From assembly GCA_016705545.1 (NCBI GenBank), contig JADIYA010000001.1:124001-188000 (forward strand): a stretch of DNA of 64,000 nt. Direction: 5' to 3'. A program made the translations under genes and the position numbers. The notes under the pieces were generated by a model. That model worked only from the letters and a program-made list of their open reading frames with translations. It ran no database searches and was not told the DNA's origin. Below are positions 51,474 through 60,672 of this stretch, piece after piece (position 1 is the stretch's first letter; each line of letters begins with the position of its first letter). The DNA comes from Flavobacteriales bacterium. GTDB taxonomy: Bacteria > Bacteroidota > Bacteroidia > Flavobacteriales_F > PHOS-HE28.

Positions 51474-52211
51474 ATGCGCGACAAGGATCTGGTTTGCGGG
51501 ACACACGCGGTGATCGAGGCTATCCGTGCGGGGAAGAACGTGGAAAAGCTCTTGTTGCGCCGCGAGGCCGGCGGCGATGGCATCCGTGAGATCCGCGCAA
51601 TGGCCCTGGAGCGCGGCATTCCGTGGCAGCCCGTTCCCGTGGAAAAGCTCGACCGGCTCACCAGGACCGAGCACCAGGGGGTAATCGCCTTGCTCAGCCC
51701 TGTCGATGAGCAAGACCTCGATGAAGTGATCACGATGGCGTATGAGCGTGGCGAAACACCGCTGATCGTAGCGCTCGACGGTGTCACCGATGTGCGCAAC
51801 CTGGGCGCCATCGCACGCAGCGCCGAGTGCTTCGGTGCGCATGCGCTGCTAGTGCCCAAGCAAGGAACCGCGCGTTTGGGCAGCGATGCCGTGAAGAGCA
51901 GCGCTGGTGCCTTGATGCGGAAACCGGTGTGCCGTGTATCCCGGCTGAGCGAAGGATTGAACCGCGCGCGAGCGCATGGGCTGCGCGTCGTTGCATTGAC
52001 GGAAAAGGGAAGCGCTGACCTGCACGCAACCGACCTGAGCGGACCCCTGGTCATCGTTCTGGGCGATGAGGGCGAAGGCATTTCCGATCCGGTGCTGCGC
52101 TTGGCCGATGCCTTGGCGCGAATCCCAATGTCCGGAGAAATCGGCTCACTGAATGTGAGCGTAGCCGGCGGCATCGCCTTGCATGCCGTGCTCCTCGCCC
52201 GGAGGGGCTGA
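51474..52211 (+). CDS. rlmB: 23S rRNA (guanosine(2251)-2'-O)-methyltransferase RlmB
   Basis: 245 residues from MRDKDLVCGTHAV (51474), the typical TrmH/SpoU N terminus; the frame is open 75 bases further upstream but unlikely to be coding. The N-terminal substrate-binding domain (GTHAVIEAI, EKLL) is followed by the knotted SPOUT domain: LDGVTDVRNLGAIARSAECFGAH near 100, KSSAGALMRKPVCRV near 140, LGDEGEGISDPVL near 195 and IPMSGEIGSLNVSVAGGIALH near 215. It methylates the ribose of G2251 in 23S rRNA; assignment to RlmB rather than another SpoU member is by overall resemblance. Confidence 0.88.
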   Translation: MRDKDLVCGTHAVIEAIRAGKNVEKLLLRREAGGDGIREIRAMALERGIPWQPVPVEKLDRLTRTEHQGVIALLSPVDEQDLDEVITMAYERGETPLIVALDGVTDVRNLGAIARSAECFGAHALLVPKQGTARLGSDAVKSSAGALMRKPVCRVSRLSEGLNRARAHGLRVVALTEKGSADLHATDLSGPLVIVLGDEGEGISDPVLRLADALARIPMSGEIGSLNVSVAGGIALHAVLLARRG

Positions 52212-52252
52212 CCGAATCCATCGTTTTTCCGTGCCTGCTCGGCGTCAAGTTG

Positions 52253-52298
52253 CCCGGGGTCCATCGATCCGCGAGCGGAACATTTCTGGACCCCTCGG
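52253..52298. other. Inverted repeat upstream of the adhesin operon
   Basis: GGGGTCCA (52256-52263) and TGGACCCC (52287-52294) are perfect reverse complements; adding CCC on the left and CGGG on the right extends the stem with a one-base bulge. The loop is 23 bases with a small inner CCGC/GCGG pairing. It lies 42 bases after rlmB and 70 bases before the next start, so it could be a terminator without a T run or a structured leader. Confidence 0.5.
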
Positions 52299-52368
52299 GG
52301 TATAAGGCGCCCAGAAAACGACCGGTCGCTGCGGACCACTCATTCGCAAGAACCTGAACGACAGGACC

Positions 52369-52737
52369 ATGAATCGAATAGCCGTCCTTGGTTTCGCGGT
52401 AGCAATCGCCAGCCTCTTCCTCGTACAAGCCCCATGCGTGGCGCAATCGTCAGCGCATGATGCGAGTGCCTACACCGTGCGGATTGAGGGCCTTACCAAC
52501 GAGCATCGGGACGCCTTGCAGGCCCAGCTCAAGGGCCGAAGTGACCTGAGATTGGTCTTTGCCTGCGTGCCGGTCGGTGTGCTCGTGTTCGAGCCTGCGC
52601 CGGGTGAACCGAAGAGCTCTGCCGCACAGCGCGCCATGCACCTGCTGGATGCGCAGCAATTGCTATCAAAGCGAGAAGAACTGACCGACGGACGAGCGGC
52701 TGCTGAAGCCGCATGCGCTCAAGCCCGCAACCGATAA
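52369..52737 (+). CDS. Small exported protein, possible ferredoxin-like (HMA-like) fold
   Basis: 122 residues with signal peptide MNRIAVLGFAVAIASLFLVQAPCVAQ. The mature part shows a beta-alpha-beta-beta-alpha-like pattern: YTVRIEGLTNEHRDALQAQLKGRSDLRLVFACVPVGVLVFEP then AAQRAMHLLDAQQL. That resembles heavy-metal-associated or other ferredoxin-like domains but lacks the CxxC metal site. The fold call is inference. It ends four bases before the giant adhesin gene and is probably its operon partner; no family was recognised. Confidence 0.65.
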   Translation: MNRIAVLGFAVAIASLFLVQAPCVAQSSAHDASAYTVRIEGLTNEHRDALQAQLKGRSDLRLVFACVPVGVLVFEPAPGEPKSSAAQRAMHLLDAQQLLSKREELTDGRAAAEAACAQARNR

Positions 52738-52741
52738 CCCG

Positions 52742-55700
52742 ATGAAGAGCACGCACCTCCTCCATCGCACCGGCCTTGTTGTCGGCATCGCGCTTTCAGG
52801 CTCCATTACAAGCGCACAGCTCACCGTCAATCCGCAAACGGACCTGGTTCAACTGGCCGAGTCCATCAGTGGCCGAGGAGTGCAGATCAGCAACCCTTCA
52901 ATCACCTGCCATGAGCAGGGCTTTGGGGAATTCAGCTACTCCGGAAGCTTGCTCGGCTTGGAGAGCGGCGTGATCCTCAGCAGCGGACGCATCACCGATG
53001 CCCTTGGCCCCAACGATGCAGAGAACAGGACCTTCCAGCAGGGCACATCGGGCAGCACGCTGCTCAATACGGTGACTGGCAGGAGCACGCGCGATGCTTG
53101 CCTCTTCGAGTTCGACATCATTCCGAGCGGCGACAGCATCAGCTTCCAGTTCGTCTTCGGCAGTGAGGAGTACAACGAATGGGTGGGCTCCCAATTCAAC
53201 GATGTGTTCGGCTTTTTCATCAGCGGGCCGGGCATAACGGGTGACCCCGGCATCGGGAACGACCGCAACATCGCCTTGATCCCGGGCACGAGCGCTCCGG
53301 TAGCGATCAACAGCGTGAATGCAGGCCAGAACAGCGCGCACTACCAGTACAACGCCGGAGGCCAGCAGCTGCAGATGGACGGATATACCACTGGCCTCGT
53401 GGCCCGCAGCCTGGTGCAGCCTTGCCAGAGCTACCACCTGAAGCTCGTGGTGGCCGATGCGAGCGACCGGAAATTCGATAGCTGGGTGTTCGTTGAGCGC
53501 ATCCAGAGCCCAACGATCACCCTGGGCACGAGCACCCTCAATGGCAGCGGTGACATGGTTGAAGGCTGTAACCCCGGCTGGATCCGCTTCAGCCGCGAAC
53601 CGGTGCGCCCCACGCCATTGACCTTGCAGTACTACCTGCAAGGCACGGCCACGAACGGCACGGATTACAGCGACATCGGCAATGTGAATCCGAATGCAGC
53701 CAAGACGATCACCATTCCCGCCGGTCAGGCATTCGCTGAGCAACCGGTGAATCCGATCGCGGATGCAGCCGCCGAGCCGACAGAGTATCTGCATGTGCTG
53801 CTGGGCAACCCGAATTGCCCTGGCTTCGTGATCGACTCCATCGACTTCGCCATCTCCGATTCACTCATCGCAACGCTCTCTCCGGCTGGAACACAGACTA
53901 TCTGCCTGGGCAGCGGCGTGCAGTTCCAAGTGAATGGCGGCGCCAACTATGCATGGAGCCCCGCTGCAGGCCTGAGTTGCACCGACTGCCCTAATCCTGT
54001 GGCCTCGCCTTCGGTGAATACCACTTACACCGTGGTGATTTCAGAAGGCACATGCTCCCGCTCGATCAGCCGCTTGGTGCGCGTGAGCAATCCAGCGATC
54101 ACCGGCACGGTGACCCAGCCGCTCTGCGATGGCAGCACCAACGGCGCCATCAACATCAGCGTGAACGGCGGATACGCGCCCTACACCTACTGGTGGACCG
54201 GTCCAAATGGATTCAGCGCCGGCAGCGAGGACCTCGTGAACATCGGCCCCGGCAGCTACAACGTGGTGGTCACCGACGCATTCGGCTGCTCGCATACACA
54301 AGGGTTCGACGTGGGAAGCCCAGCGCCCCTGGGCCTAACGCTCAGTCCATCGATTCTGCCTTTCGGACAGAACATCGCTTGCAACGGCGCAAGCACGGGC
54401 ACCATCGGTCTGAGCATCGCGGGTGGCACAGGCCCATACACCACGCAATGGAGCGGCCCGAATGGATTCACCAGCTCCAACCAGAACCTCACCGGGCTTG
54501 CCGCCGGCTCATACAACGTCAGTGTTACCGATGCCAATGGCTGCAATGCAACCGGCGGATTCACCCTGGTGCAGAGCGCACCACTGGTTGCATCAATCAG
54601 TGATGTTCAGCACGCCGCATGCGCCGGCAGCACGAATGGCAGCGCCACGGCCAGCATCGTGGGTGGCATGCCGCCATACAGCTTCACTTGGAACAGCGCG
54701 CCCCCTCAGAGCAGCGCCACCGCCAATGGGATGGGCGCCGGCAACTACACGGTGACCATCGCCGATGGCTATAACTGCACGGTCCAAGCCGAAGTCACCA
54801 TCAACGCGCCAGCACAAGCCTTAAGCGTCGAGATCACAGCCACCGCCGATGTGCTGTGCCATGATGGTTTGCAAGGGTCGGCCCAAGCCCAAGCAATCGG
54901 AGGCACGGCACCATACTTCTATTCGTGGAACACGTCGCCCGTGCAATTGGCCAGCACGGCCATTGGCCTGGCGCAAGGCACCTACTCCGTGTCTGTAATC
55001 GATGCCAACGGCTGCACCGCGCAGGCCGATGCCACCATCGGCGGCCCGCAGTCCGAGGTGTGGGCCTATGCGGAGAGCGTGACCCATGAGAGCTGCTTCG
55101 GGCTCAACGATGGCTCGGCCACCCTCGACGTGAGCGGCGGCAGCGGTTCATACACCATCACTTGGAACACCACGCCACTGCAAACGGGCCTCACGGCCAC
55201 AGGCCTAGCGCCCGGACTATACATGGCCCTTGTGGTCGACAACAATGGCTGCGATCACGAGAAGTACGTCCCTGTTGAGATCCTTGGAGCTGCCGCGCCA
55301 CTGCAAGCGCAGTTCGTCACGTCGCAGATCTCCTGCGCGGGCATGAACAATGGATCGATCAACCTCACGCTCAGTGGCGGCTTGGCGCCCTACTCGCCGG
55401 TGTGGTCCGACGACTTCGGCAACAGCAATGGCATCGAGGACCTATACAACCTGAGCCCCGGCACCTATCATCTTCAGGCCAGCGATGCTCTGGGCTGCTC
55501 GGTGAGCGCGAGCATCGTGGTCACGCAACCGGCGCCGATCAGCGCCTCCGTGACCATCTCGCCCGCCGCGTGCCAAGGCAGCCTTACCGGCGCCATCGAC
55601 CTCACCGTGGCTGGCGGCACAGCGCCGTACTCCTACATCTGGAGCTCGGCCAGCGGTTTCAGCGCGAGCACACAGGACATCAGCGGCATCGGTGCTGGCA

Positions 55701-58700
55701 CCTACATCGTGATCATCATCGATGCCAATGGCTGCCAGTACGTGAACGGTTACACCGTCTCCCAGCCTGGCAGCCTTCAAGCTGAATTGAACGTAACCGA
55801 CCACAACGGTTTCGGCACTACGTGCGCCGGGGCCAGCGATGGCGCGATCAACCTCAGCGCACAAGGCGGCAGCGGTAGCTACAGCTTCAGCTGGAACGGT
55901 CCGAACGGCTTTGCGAGTACCAACGAGGACATCAGCAACCTGGCGCCGGGATCCTATACGGTGCTGGTCTCCGATGCCAACGGCTGCAGCCTCACGCTGC
56001 AAGCGACCATCACCGCACCGGATGCGCTCACGGCCAGCACCATGGCCTCATCGGCGAATGGCTTCGGCTTGAGTTGCAACAGCGGATCCGATGGCGCGAT
56101 CAACCTGATCATCGGAGGAGGAGCAGGACCCTACTCAACAGCCTGGTCGGGGCCGAACGGCTTCAACTCGAACGCGGCAAGCATCTCGGGGCTCTCCGCA
56201 GGTGATTACGCGGTGAACATCATTGACGCGAACGGATGCAGTACCAGCGCGAGCATCACGTTGACCGAACCGCCGGCATTGAGCGCAAACGCGACCGCCT
56301 TCGCCTGGCCCGATGGAACGAACATCTCATGCGCCTCGTCAAGCGATGGCTCCATTGACCTGAGCATCGCCGGAGGCGTTGGCCCATACAGCATCGCTTG
56401 GAGCGATGGGCTCGGATTCGCAGCATCAACAGAGGACATAAGCGGACTGCTCCCTGGCGGATACCAAGTCGTGGTGACCGATGCGAATGGCTGCACAGCC
56501 AATGCCCTTGCGGTGCTCACGGCCCCGGCGCCGCTGCTGGCAATCGCGCAAGCCGCTGTGATCAACAACAGCAACGTGAGCTGCCAAGGAGCGATGGATG
56601 GTTCAATCGACCTCACCGCCACCGGGGGCACCGGACCCTACTCCTTCGCCTGGAGCAACGGCGCCAGCACCGAGGACCTGATGAATCTCGGAGCCGGCAG
56701 CTATAGTGTGACCCTAACCGATGCACATGGATGCGCAGCTTTCACGAGCATCACCTTGAATGAGCCACAGGGGATCGTGGCTGTTGCTGCCGTTTCGCAG
56801 CAGCCCAGCTGCAACGGTGCTGCCAATGGCGCCATCGCCGCGAACGTTGCCGGCGGCGAAGCGCCTCTTTCATTCCTCTGGAGCGGTCCGAATGGATATA
56901 ACACGAACGATGCATCACCGACCGGGCTGCTTGCCGGTGCCTACAGCATGCTGGTAACGGATGCACATGGATGCACCGCGAGCGCGTCGATCGACCTGAT
57001 TGAGCCGCTGCCGGTAACGGCGAGCATCACGGCTACGGTCTTCACTGGAGGCTACACCATTCCCTGCGCGGGTCTCAGCATCGGCAGCGCCGCGGCCAGC
57101 GCCACCGGCGGAACGGAGGGCTACAACTTCGCTTGGAGCGGACCGGATGGATACTCCAGCAGCGATGCGCAGCTCTTCGGGCTCAGCGCCGGCGCCTACA
57201 CCGTGATCGCCACGGACGCCAACGGATGCACTGGATCCGCCAGTGTACAGATGGTGGAGCCGCAAGTGCTTGATGTGCTCATCGACATCGCTGATCTGGG
57301 CGGATTCCCTGTGAGCTGCAACGGCAGCGACGGCAGCGCATCGGCGCTCATCAGCGGCGGGCAGGCCCCGTATTCCCTCGGCTGGACGGGCCCGAATGGA
57401 TTCGCGAGCACGCAGCCCTCGATCACCGGCCTGGATGCCGGCGACTACGAACTGACCGTGATCGACGCGAACGGATGCCTGCGCACTGAAGCCTTCACCC
57501 TGAACGCACCCGAGCCGATGGCGGCCTCTTTCATCTACACGAGCAGCGCATGCGCTACCGATTCGAATGGCAGCATCGATCTCGATGTCAGCGGCGGCGC
57601 AGCTCCGTTCAGCTTCAACTGGACCGGCCCCGATGGCTTCCTCAGCTCCGACGAGGACCTCGTTAACCTGGCGGCAGGCGTTTACCAACTGAGCGTGAAC
57701 GACGCCCTCGGCTGCAATGGAAGTTTCGTTGCAGAGCTTGTCGGTCCGCCGCCGATCAACAGCGGCACTTACGTATCCTTCTATGGCCTCTACAACCTGC
57801 AGTGCCTCGGCGACAGCAGCGGTGTGATCGAGCTCGCGCCCGTTGGCGGGTCGGCCCCCTTCACCGTGGACATCAGCGGTCCGGGCGGATTCACTTCCAC
57901 CTCGCTGGTGAACAATTCGCTCGTAGCCGGTGAATACCAGATCACCATTACCGATCTGAACGGCTGCGTTATGGACACGCTCGTAACGCTCACGGAGCCG
58001 AGCACACAAGTCGATGCGCAACTCAGCGTAAGCGTATACCCCAGCGGGACCAATGTGAGCTGCTTCGGCGCTTCCGATGGATGGATCGATGCCGAGATCA
58101 CCGGCGGCACCGGCCCTTACGTTTTCGATTGGCGCGGGCCCGACAGCCTCGCTTTCAGCAGCGAGGACATCTTCAATCTGCCAGCGGGCACCTACGCCTA
58201 TGAGCTCGTAGTAACGGATGCGAACCAGTGCGCTTTCGCTACAATAGTGACCCTGTCGCAGCCCGACAGCGCCTTGCAGGCGAGCGCCGTGCTCAGCACC
58301 TACAATGGCTACGGCGTGAATTGCGCTGGCAGCGCTGATGGGTCCATCGACCTGAGCTATAGCGGTGGCAATGGCGGATACGTTGTCCTGTGGAACGGAC
58401 CCAACGGATTCAGCTCGAACAACGATGACCTCAGCGGCTTGACGAGCGGCACCTACACCGTGACCATCACCGACATGAACGGCTGCACCATCACGCAGGA
58501 CCATGTGATCGATGCGCCACAGCCGATGTCCGCAACGCTCACGCCCTCGGACTTAAACGGTACCGGCATCAGCTGCGCAGGCGCGATAGACGGGTCCATT
58601 GCTGCGAGCATTTCGGGCGGAGTCGGCGGTTACACGCTGCAATGGACGGGTCCCGGCGGATTCAGCAGCAACGACCCACAAATCGCAGGGCTCGCTGCGG

Positions 58701-59731
58701 GATCCTTCTGCCTGAGCATCACTGACGCGAACGGGTGCGCAGCGCAATCGTGCATCACCCTCACTGAGCCGCAGTCCTTGATCGCTGATGCACAGTCCAC
58801 GATGGCCTCGTGCGGAAATGCGAACGGCGCGATCGCCCTGATCACCAACGGGGGCACTGCGCCTTATGCCTTTGCTTGGAGCAACGGTGGCATCTCACAG
58901 AACCTCAACAACCTGAGCAGCGGCACCTACGATGTGCTCGTGACCGATGCCAACGGCTGCACCGCGCAGGCCAGCGCCACGATCACGAACACGCCCGGAG
59001 TTGCTGCGCAGGCCATGGTGAGCGATGTGCTCTGCAATGGCGCCGCGACAGGGGCCATTGACCTTGAAGTGTTCAGCGGCACCGCCCCGTACAGCTTCAC
59101 ATGGAGCAATGGCACCACTGCCGAGGATCTCCTCGGTGCAAGCGGCGGCAGCTACAGCGTTGCGGTGACCGATGCGAACGGCTGTGCCTGGAACGGGCAG
59201 TGGTTTGTAACCGAGAGCGCCGCGATCACCATTGAGGCTAACCTTAGCATCTACACCGGTGGCTTTGAAGTGAGCGCCTTCGGTGGAAACGATGGCAGCG
59301 TAGGCCTTCTGGTGAGCGGTGGAGCTGAACCGTACAGCTACCTGTGGTCGAATGGCAGTACCGCCAGCAACCAGAGCGGCCTCCCGGCGGGCACCTACAC
59401 CGTGACCATCACCGATGCCAACGGTTGCACGGCCACGCGCTCCTTCACTCTCGAAGAGCCCAACGACCTATTGATGCCCACGGGCTTCACGCCGAATGGC
59501 GATGGGCACAACGACTTCTTCGTGGTGCAGGGCCTCGATGCCTATCCGGGCAATCTGCTCACCGTGCTCAATCGTTGGGGCAACGCGGTGATGGAGCAGC
59601 TCAACTATAAGAACGACTGGGCTGGCGACAACGCCAAAGGAGAGCCGCTGCCCAACGGCACCTACTTCGTCATCCTCAGCATCAACAACGGGCAGCGCAC
59701 CCTGCAGGGCTACGTTGACCTGCGCCGCTAA
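52742..59731 (+). CDS. Giant SprB-repeat adhesin with choice-of-anchor L and T9SS type B sorting domains
   Basis: 2329 residues. Signal peptide, then a choice-of-anchor L domain (about 30-250; VILSSGRITDALGPND, FEFDIIPSGDSISFQFVFGSEEY). A Calx-beta-like and Ig-like stretch follows to about 450, then 22 SprB-type repeats (about 450-2240), each ending in a G(T/S)Y-V-V-TDANGC-like strand. The end is a gliding-motility-associated C-terminal domain (MPTGFTPNGDGHNDFFVVQGL, LTVLNRWGNAV, NGTYFVIL). SprB of Flavobacterium johnsoniae is a mobile adhesin driving gliding; this protein has the same repeat family and secretion signal but is smaller. The SprF-like gene follows 11 bases downstream. Adhesion is likely; gliding cannot be claimed. 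Confidence 0.92.
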   Translation: MKSTHLLHRTGLVVGIALSGSITSAQLTVNPQTDLVQLAESISGRGVQISNPSITCHEQGFGEFSYSGSLLGLESGVILSSGRITDALGPNDAENRTFQQGTSGSTLLNTVTGRSTRDACLFEFDIIPSGDSISFQFVFGSEEYNEWVGSQFNDVFGFFISGPGITGDPGIGNDRNIALIPGTSAPVAINSVNAGQNSAHYQYNAGGQQLQMDGYTTGLVARSLVQPCQSYHLKLVVADASDRKFDSWVFVERIQSPTITLGTSTLNGSGDMVEGCNPGWIRFSREPVRPTPLTLQYYLQGTATNGTDYSDIGNVNPNAAKTITIPAGQAFAEQPVNPIADAAAEPTEYLHVLLGNPNCPGFVIDSIDFAISDSLIATLSPAGTQTICLGSGVQFQVNGGANYAWSPAAGLSCTDCPNPVASPSVNTTYTVVISEGTCSRSISRLVRVSNPAITGTVTQPLCDGSTNGAINISVNGGYAPYTYWWTGPNGFSAGSEDLVNIGPGSYNVVVTDAFGCSHTQGFDVGSPAPLGLTLSPSILPFGQNIACNGASTGTIGLSIAGGTGPYTTQWSGPNGFTSSNQNLTGLAAGSYNVSVTDANGCNATGGFTLVQSAPLVASISDVQHAACAGSTNGSATASIVGGMPPYSFTWNSAPPQSSATANGMGAGNYTVTIADGYNCTVQAEVTINAPAQALSVEITATADVLCHDGLQGSAQAQAIGGTAPYFYSWNTSPVQLASTAIGLAQGTYSVSVIDANGCTAQADATIGGPQSEVWAYAESVTHESCFGLNDGSATLDVSGGSGSYTITWNTTPLQTGLTATGLAPGLYMALVVDNNGCDHEKYVPVEILGAAAPLQAQFVTSQISCAGMNNGSINLTLSGGLAPYSPVWSDDFGNSNGIEDLYNLSPGTYHLQASDALGCSVSASIVVTQPAPISASVTISPAACQGSLTGAIDLTVAGGTAPYSYIWSSASGFSASTQDISGIGAGTYIVIIIDANGCQYVNGYTVSQPGSLQAELNVTDHNGFGTTCAGASDGAINLSAQGGSGSYSFSWNGPNGFASTNEDISNLAPGSYTVLVSDANGCSLTLQATITAPDALTASTMASSANGFGLSCNSGSDGAINLIIGGGAGPYSTAWSGPNGFNSNAASISGLSAGDYAVNIIDANGCSTSASITLTEPPALSANATAFAWPDGTNISCASSSDGSIDLSIAGGVGPYSIAWSDGLGFAASTEDISGLLPGGYQVVVTDANGCTANALAVLTAPAPLLAIAQAAVINNSNVSCQGAMDGSIDLTATGGTGPYSFAWSNGASTEDLMNLGAGSYSVTLTDAHGCAAFTSITLNEPQGIVAVAAVSQQPSCNGAANGAIAANVAGGEAPLSFLWSGPNGYNTNDASPTGLLAGAYSMLVTDAHGCTASASIDLIEPLPVTASITATVFTGGYTIPCAGLSIGSAAASATGGTEGYNFAWSGPDGYSSSDAQLFGLSAGAYTVIATDANGCTGSASVQMVEPQVLDVLIDIADLGGFPVSCNGSDGSASALISGGQAPYSLGWTGPNGFASTQPSITGLDAGDYELTVIDANGCLRTEAFTLNAPEPMAASFIYTSSACATDSNGSIDLDVSGGAAPFSFNWTGPDGFLSSDEDLVNLAAGVYQLSVNDALGCNGSFVAELVGPPPINSGTYVSFYGLYNLQCLGDSSGVIELAPVGGSAPFTVDISGPGGFTSTSLVNNSLVAGEYQITITDLNGCVMDTLVTLTEPSTQVDAQLSVSVYPSGTNVSCFGASDGWIDAEITGGTGPYVFDWRGPDSLAFSSEDIFNLPAGTYAYELVVTDANQCAFATIVTLSQPDSALQASAVLSTYNGYGVNCAGSADGSIDLSYSGGNGGYVVLWNGPNGFSSNNDDLSGLTSGTYTVTITDMNGCTITQDHVIDAPQPMSATLTPSDLNGTGISCAGAIDGSIAASISGGVGGYTLQWTGPGGFSSNDPQIAGLAAGSFCLSITDANGCAAQSCITLTEPQSLIADAQSTMASCGNANGAIALITNGGTAPYAFAWSNGGISQNLNNLSSGTYDVLVTDANGCTAQASATITNTPGVAAQAMVSDVLCNGAATGAIDLEVFSGTAPYSFTWSNGTTAEDLLGASGGSYSVAVTDANGCAWNGQWFVTESAAITIEANLSIYTGGFEVSAFGGNDGSVGLLVSGGAEPYSYLWSNGSTASNQSGLPAGTYTVTITDANGCTATRSFTLEEPNDLLMPTGFTPNGDGHNDFFVVQGLDAYPGNLLTVLNRWGNAVMEQLNYKNDWAGDNAKGEPLPNGTYFVILSINNGQRTLQGYVDLRR
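54091..59460 (+). repeat. Array of 22 SprB-type repeats
   Basis: I counted 22 copies of the repeat end motif (AGxYxVxxTDANGC or variant), spaced roughly 70-90 codons. Copies differ in linker length and in whether the Trp-x-Gly-Pro-(N/D)-Gly motif is kept. The nucleotide sequence around GATGCCAACGGCTGC-type ends is the best conserved and recurs on the same strand. Confidence 0.85.
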
Positions 59732-59742
59732 CGCCAACGCTC

Positions 59743-60672
59743 ATGAAGCACGCACGACTTTACCTGGTCCTCGCAGCGCTCGCTGCGGCCATCGCCGCCA
59801 GCGCTCAGCAGGAGGTGATGGTGAGCCAGTACATGTTCAATGGCCTGTTCCTGAATCCCGCGTACGCAGGCAGCCACGGCTACACCAGCAGCAGCCTGCT
59901 GCACCGCAGCCAATGGATGCAGGTCGAAGGCGCCCCTCGCACCAGCATGCTCGCCATTGACGGTCCGCTCATGAACAACAAGATGGGCCTTGGCTTCTCG
60001 CTGGTGCATGATCAAATCGGCGTGAGCCGCGACCTGGACCTGAGCGGTCACTACGCCTATCACCTCCGTGCAGGCAAGCACAGCAAGCTGGCGCTCGGAT
60101 TGCGCGCCGGCGTTTCCATCTACAGTGCCCGCGTGAGTGAGCTGCGCCATTGGGATGCCGCCGATCCGCTCTACCAGCAGGACATCGTGAACGCACCGCT
60201 GGGCAAGTTCGGATTCGGCCTTTACTGGTACGACCGAACCAGCTATGTGGGGCTGAGCGTGCCCACGATCTACGCTGCCGATGGCCGCATCACGCTTGAT
60301 GCGCCGGACGGATTCGACCACTACTTCACGCAACACTACTACCTGCACACCGGCAAGGTGTTCCCCCTCGGCGAGAGCCTCGACATCAAGCCCAGCACTT
60401 TGGTGAAGTACACGCCCAACGCACCAGTGGAGGCAGACATCAATTGCAATGTGCTCTACCGCGAGCGCGTCTGGCTCGGCCTGGGCTACCGCACCGGCGA
60501 TGCGCTGGTGGCCATGGTGGAGTACCAGATCAGCCCGCAATTGCGCATCGGCTATGCCTACGACATGACCACCTCGAGGCTGCGGAACTATACAAGCGGC
60601 AGTCATGAGGTGATGCTCGGGATCGACTTCGGCAAGGACCTGGTGCGCATCAAGACACCGCGATACTTCTGA
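59743..60672 (+). CDS. PorP/SprF family type IX secretion membrane protein
   Basis: 309 residues with signal peptide ending ASAQ. QQEVMVSQYMFNGLFLNPAYAGSHG directly after cleavage is the hallmark start of the PorP/SprF family. Beta-barrel strands follow: FSLVHDQIGVSRDLDLSGHYAYHL, LALGLRAGVSIYSARV, VGLSVPTIY, and the C-terminal LRIGYAYDMTTSRLRNYTSGSHEVMLGIDF. In F. johnsoniae SprF is needed for export of SprB, and type B sorting domains generally travel with such partners. Its place 11 bases after the adhesin gene marks it as the dedicated partner. It overlaps the next gene (TGATG). Confidence 0.93.
   Translation: MKHARLYLVLAALAAAIAASAQQEVMVSQYMFNGLFLNPAYAGSHGYTSSSLLHRSQWMQVEGAPRTSMLAIDGPLMNNKMGLGFSLVHDQIGVSRDLDLSGHYAYHLRAGKHSKLALGLRAGVSIYSARVSELRHWDAADPLYQQDIVNAPLGKFGFGLYWYDRTSYVGLSVPTIYAADGRITLDAPDGFDHYFTQHYYLHTGKVFPLGESLDIKPSTLVKYTPNAPVEADINCNVLYRERVWLGLGYRTGDALVAMVEYQISPQLRIGYAYDMTTSRLRNYTSGSHEVMLGIDFGKDLVRIKTPRYF

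Noticed and set aside
56915..58504. 529-codon minus-strand frame opposite the SprB repeats
   Set aside because: It mirrors the repeat array of the plus-strand adhesin and shows no signal peptide or motif.
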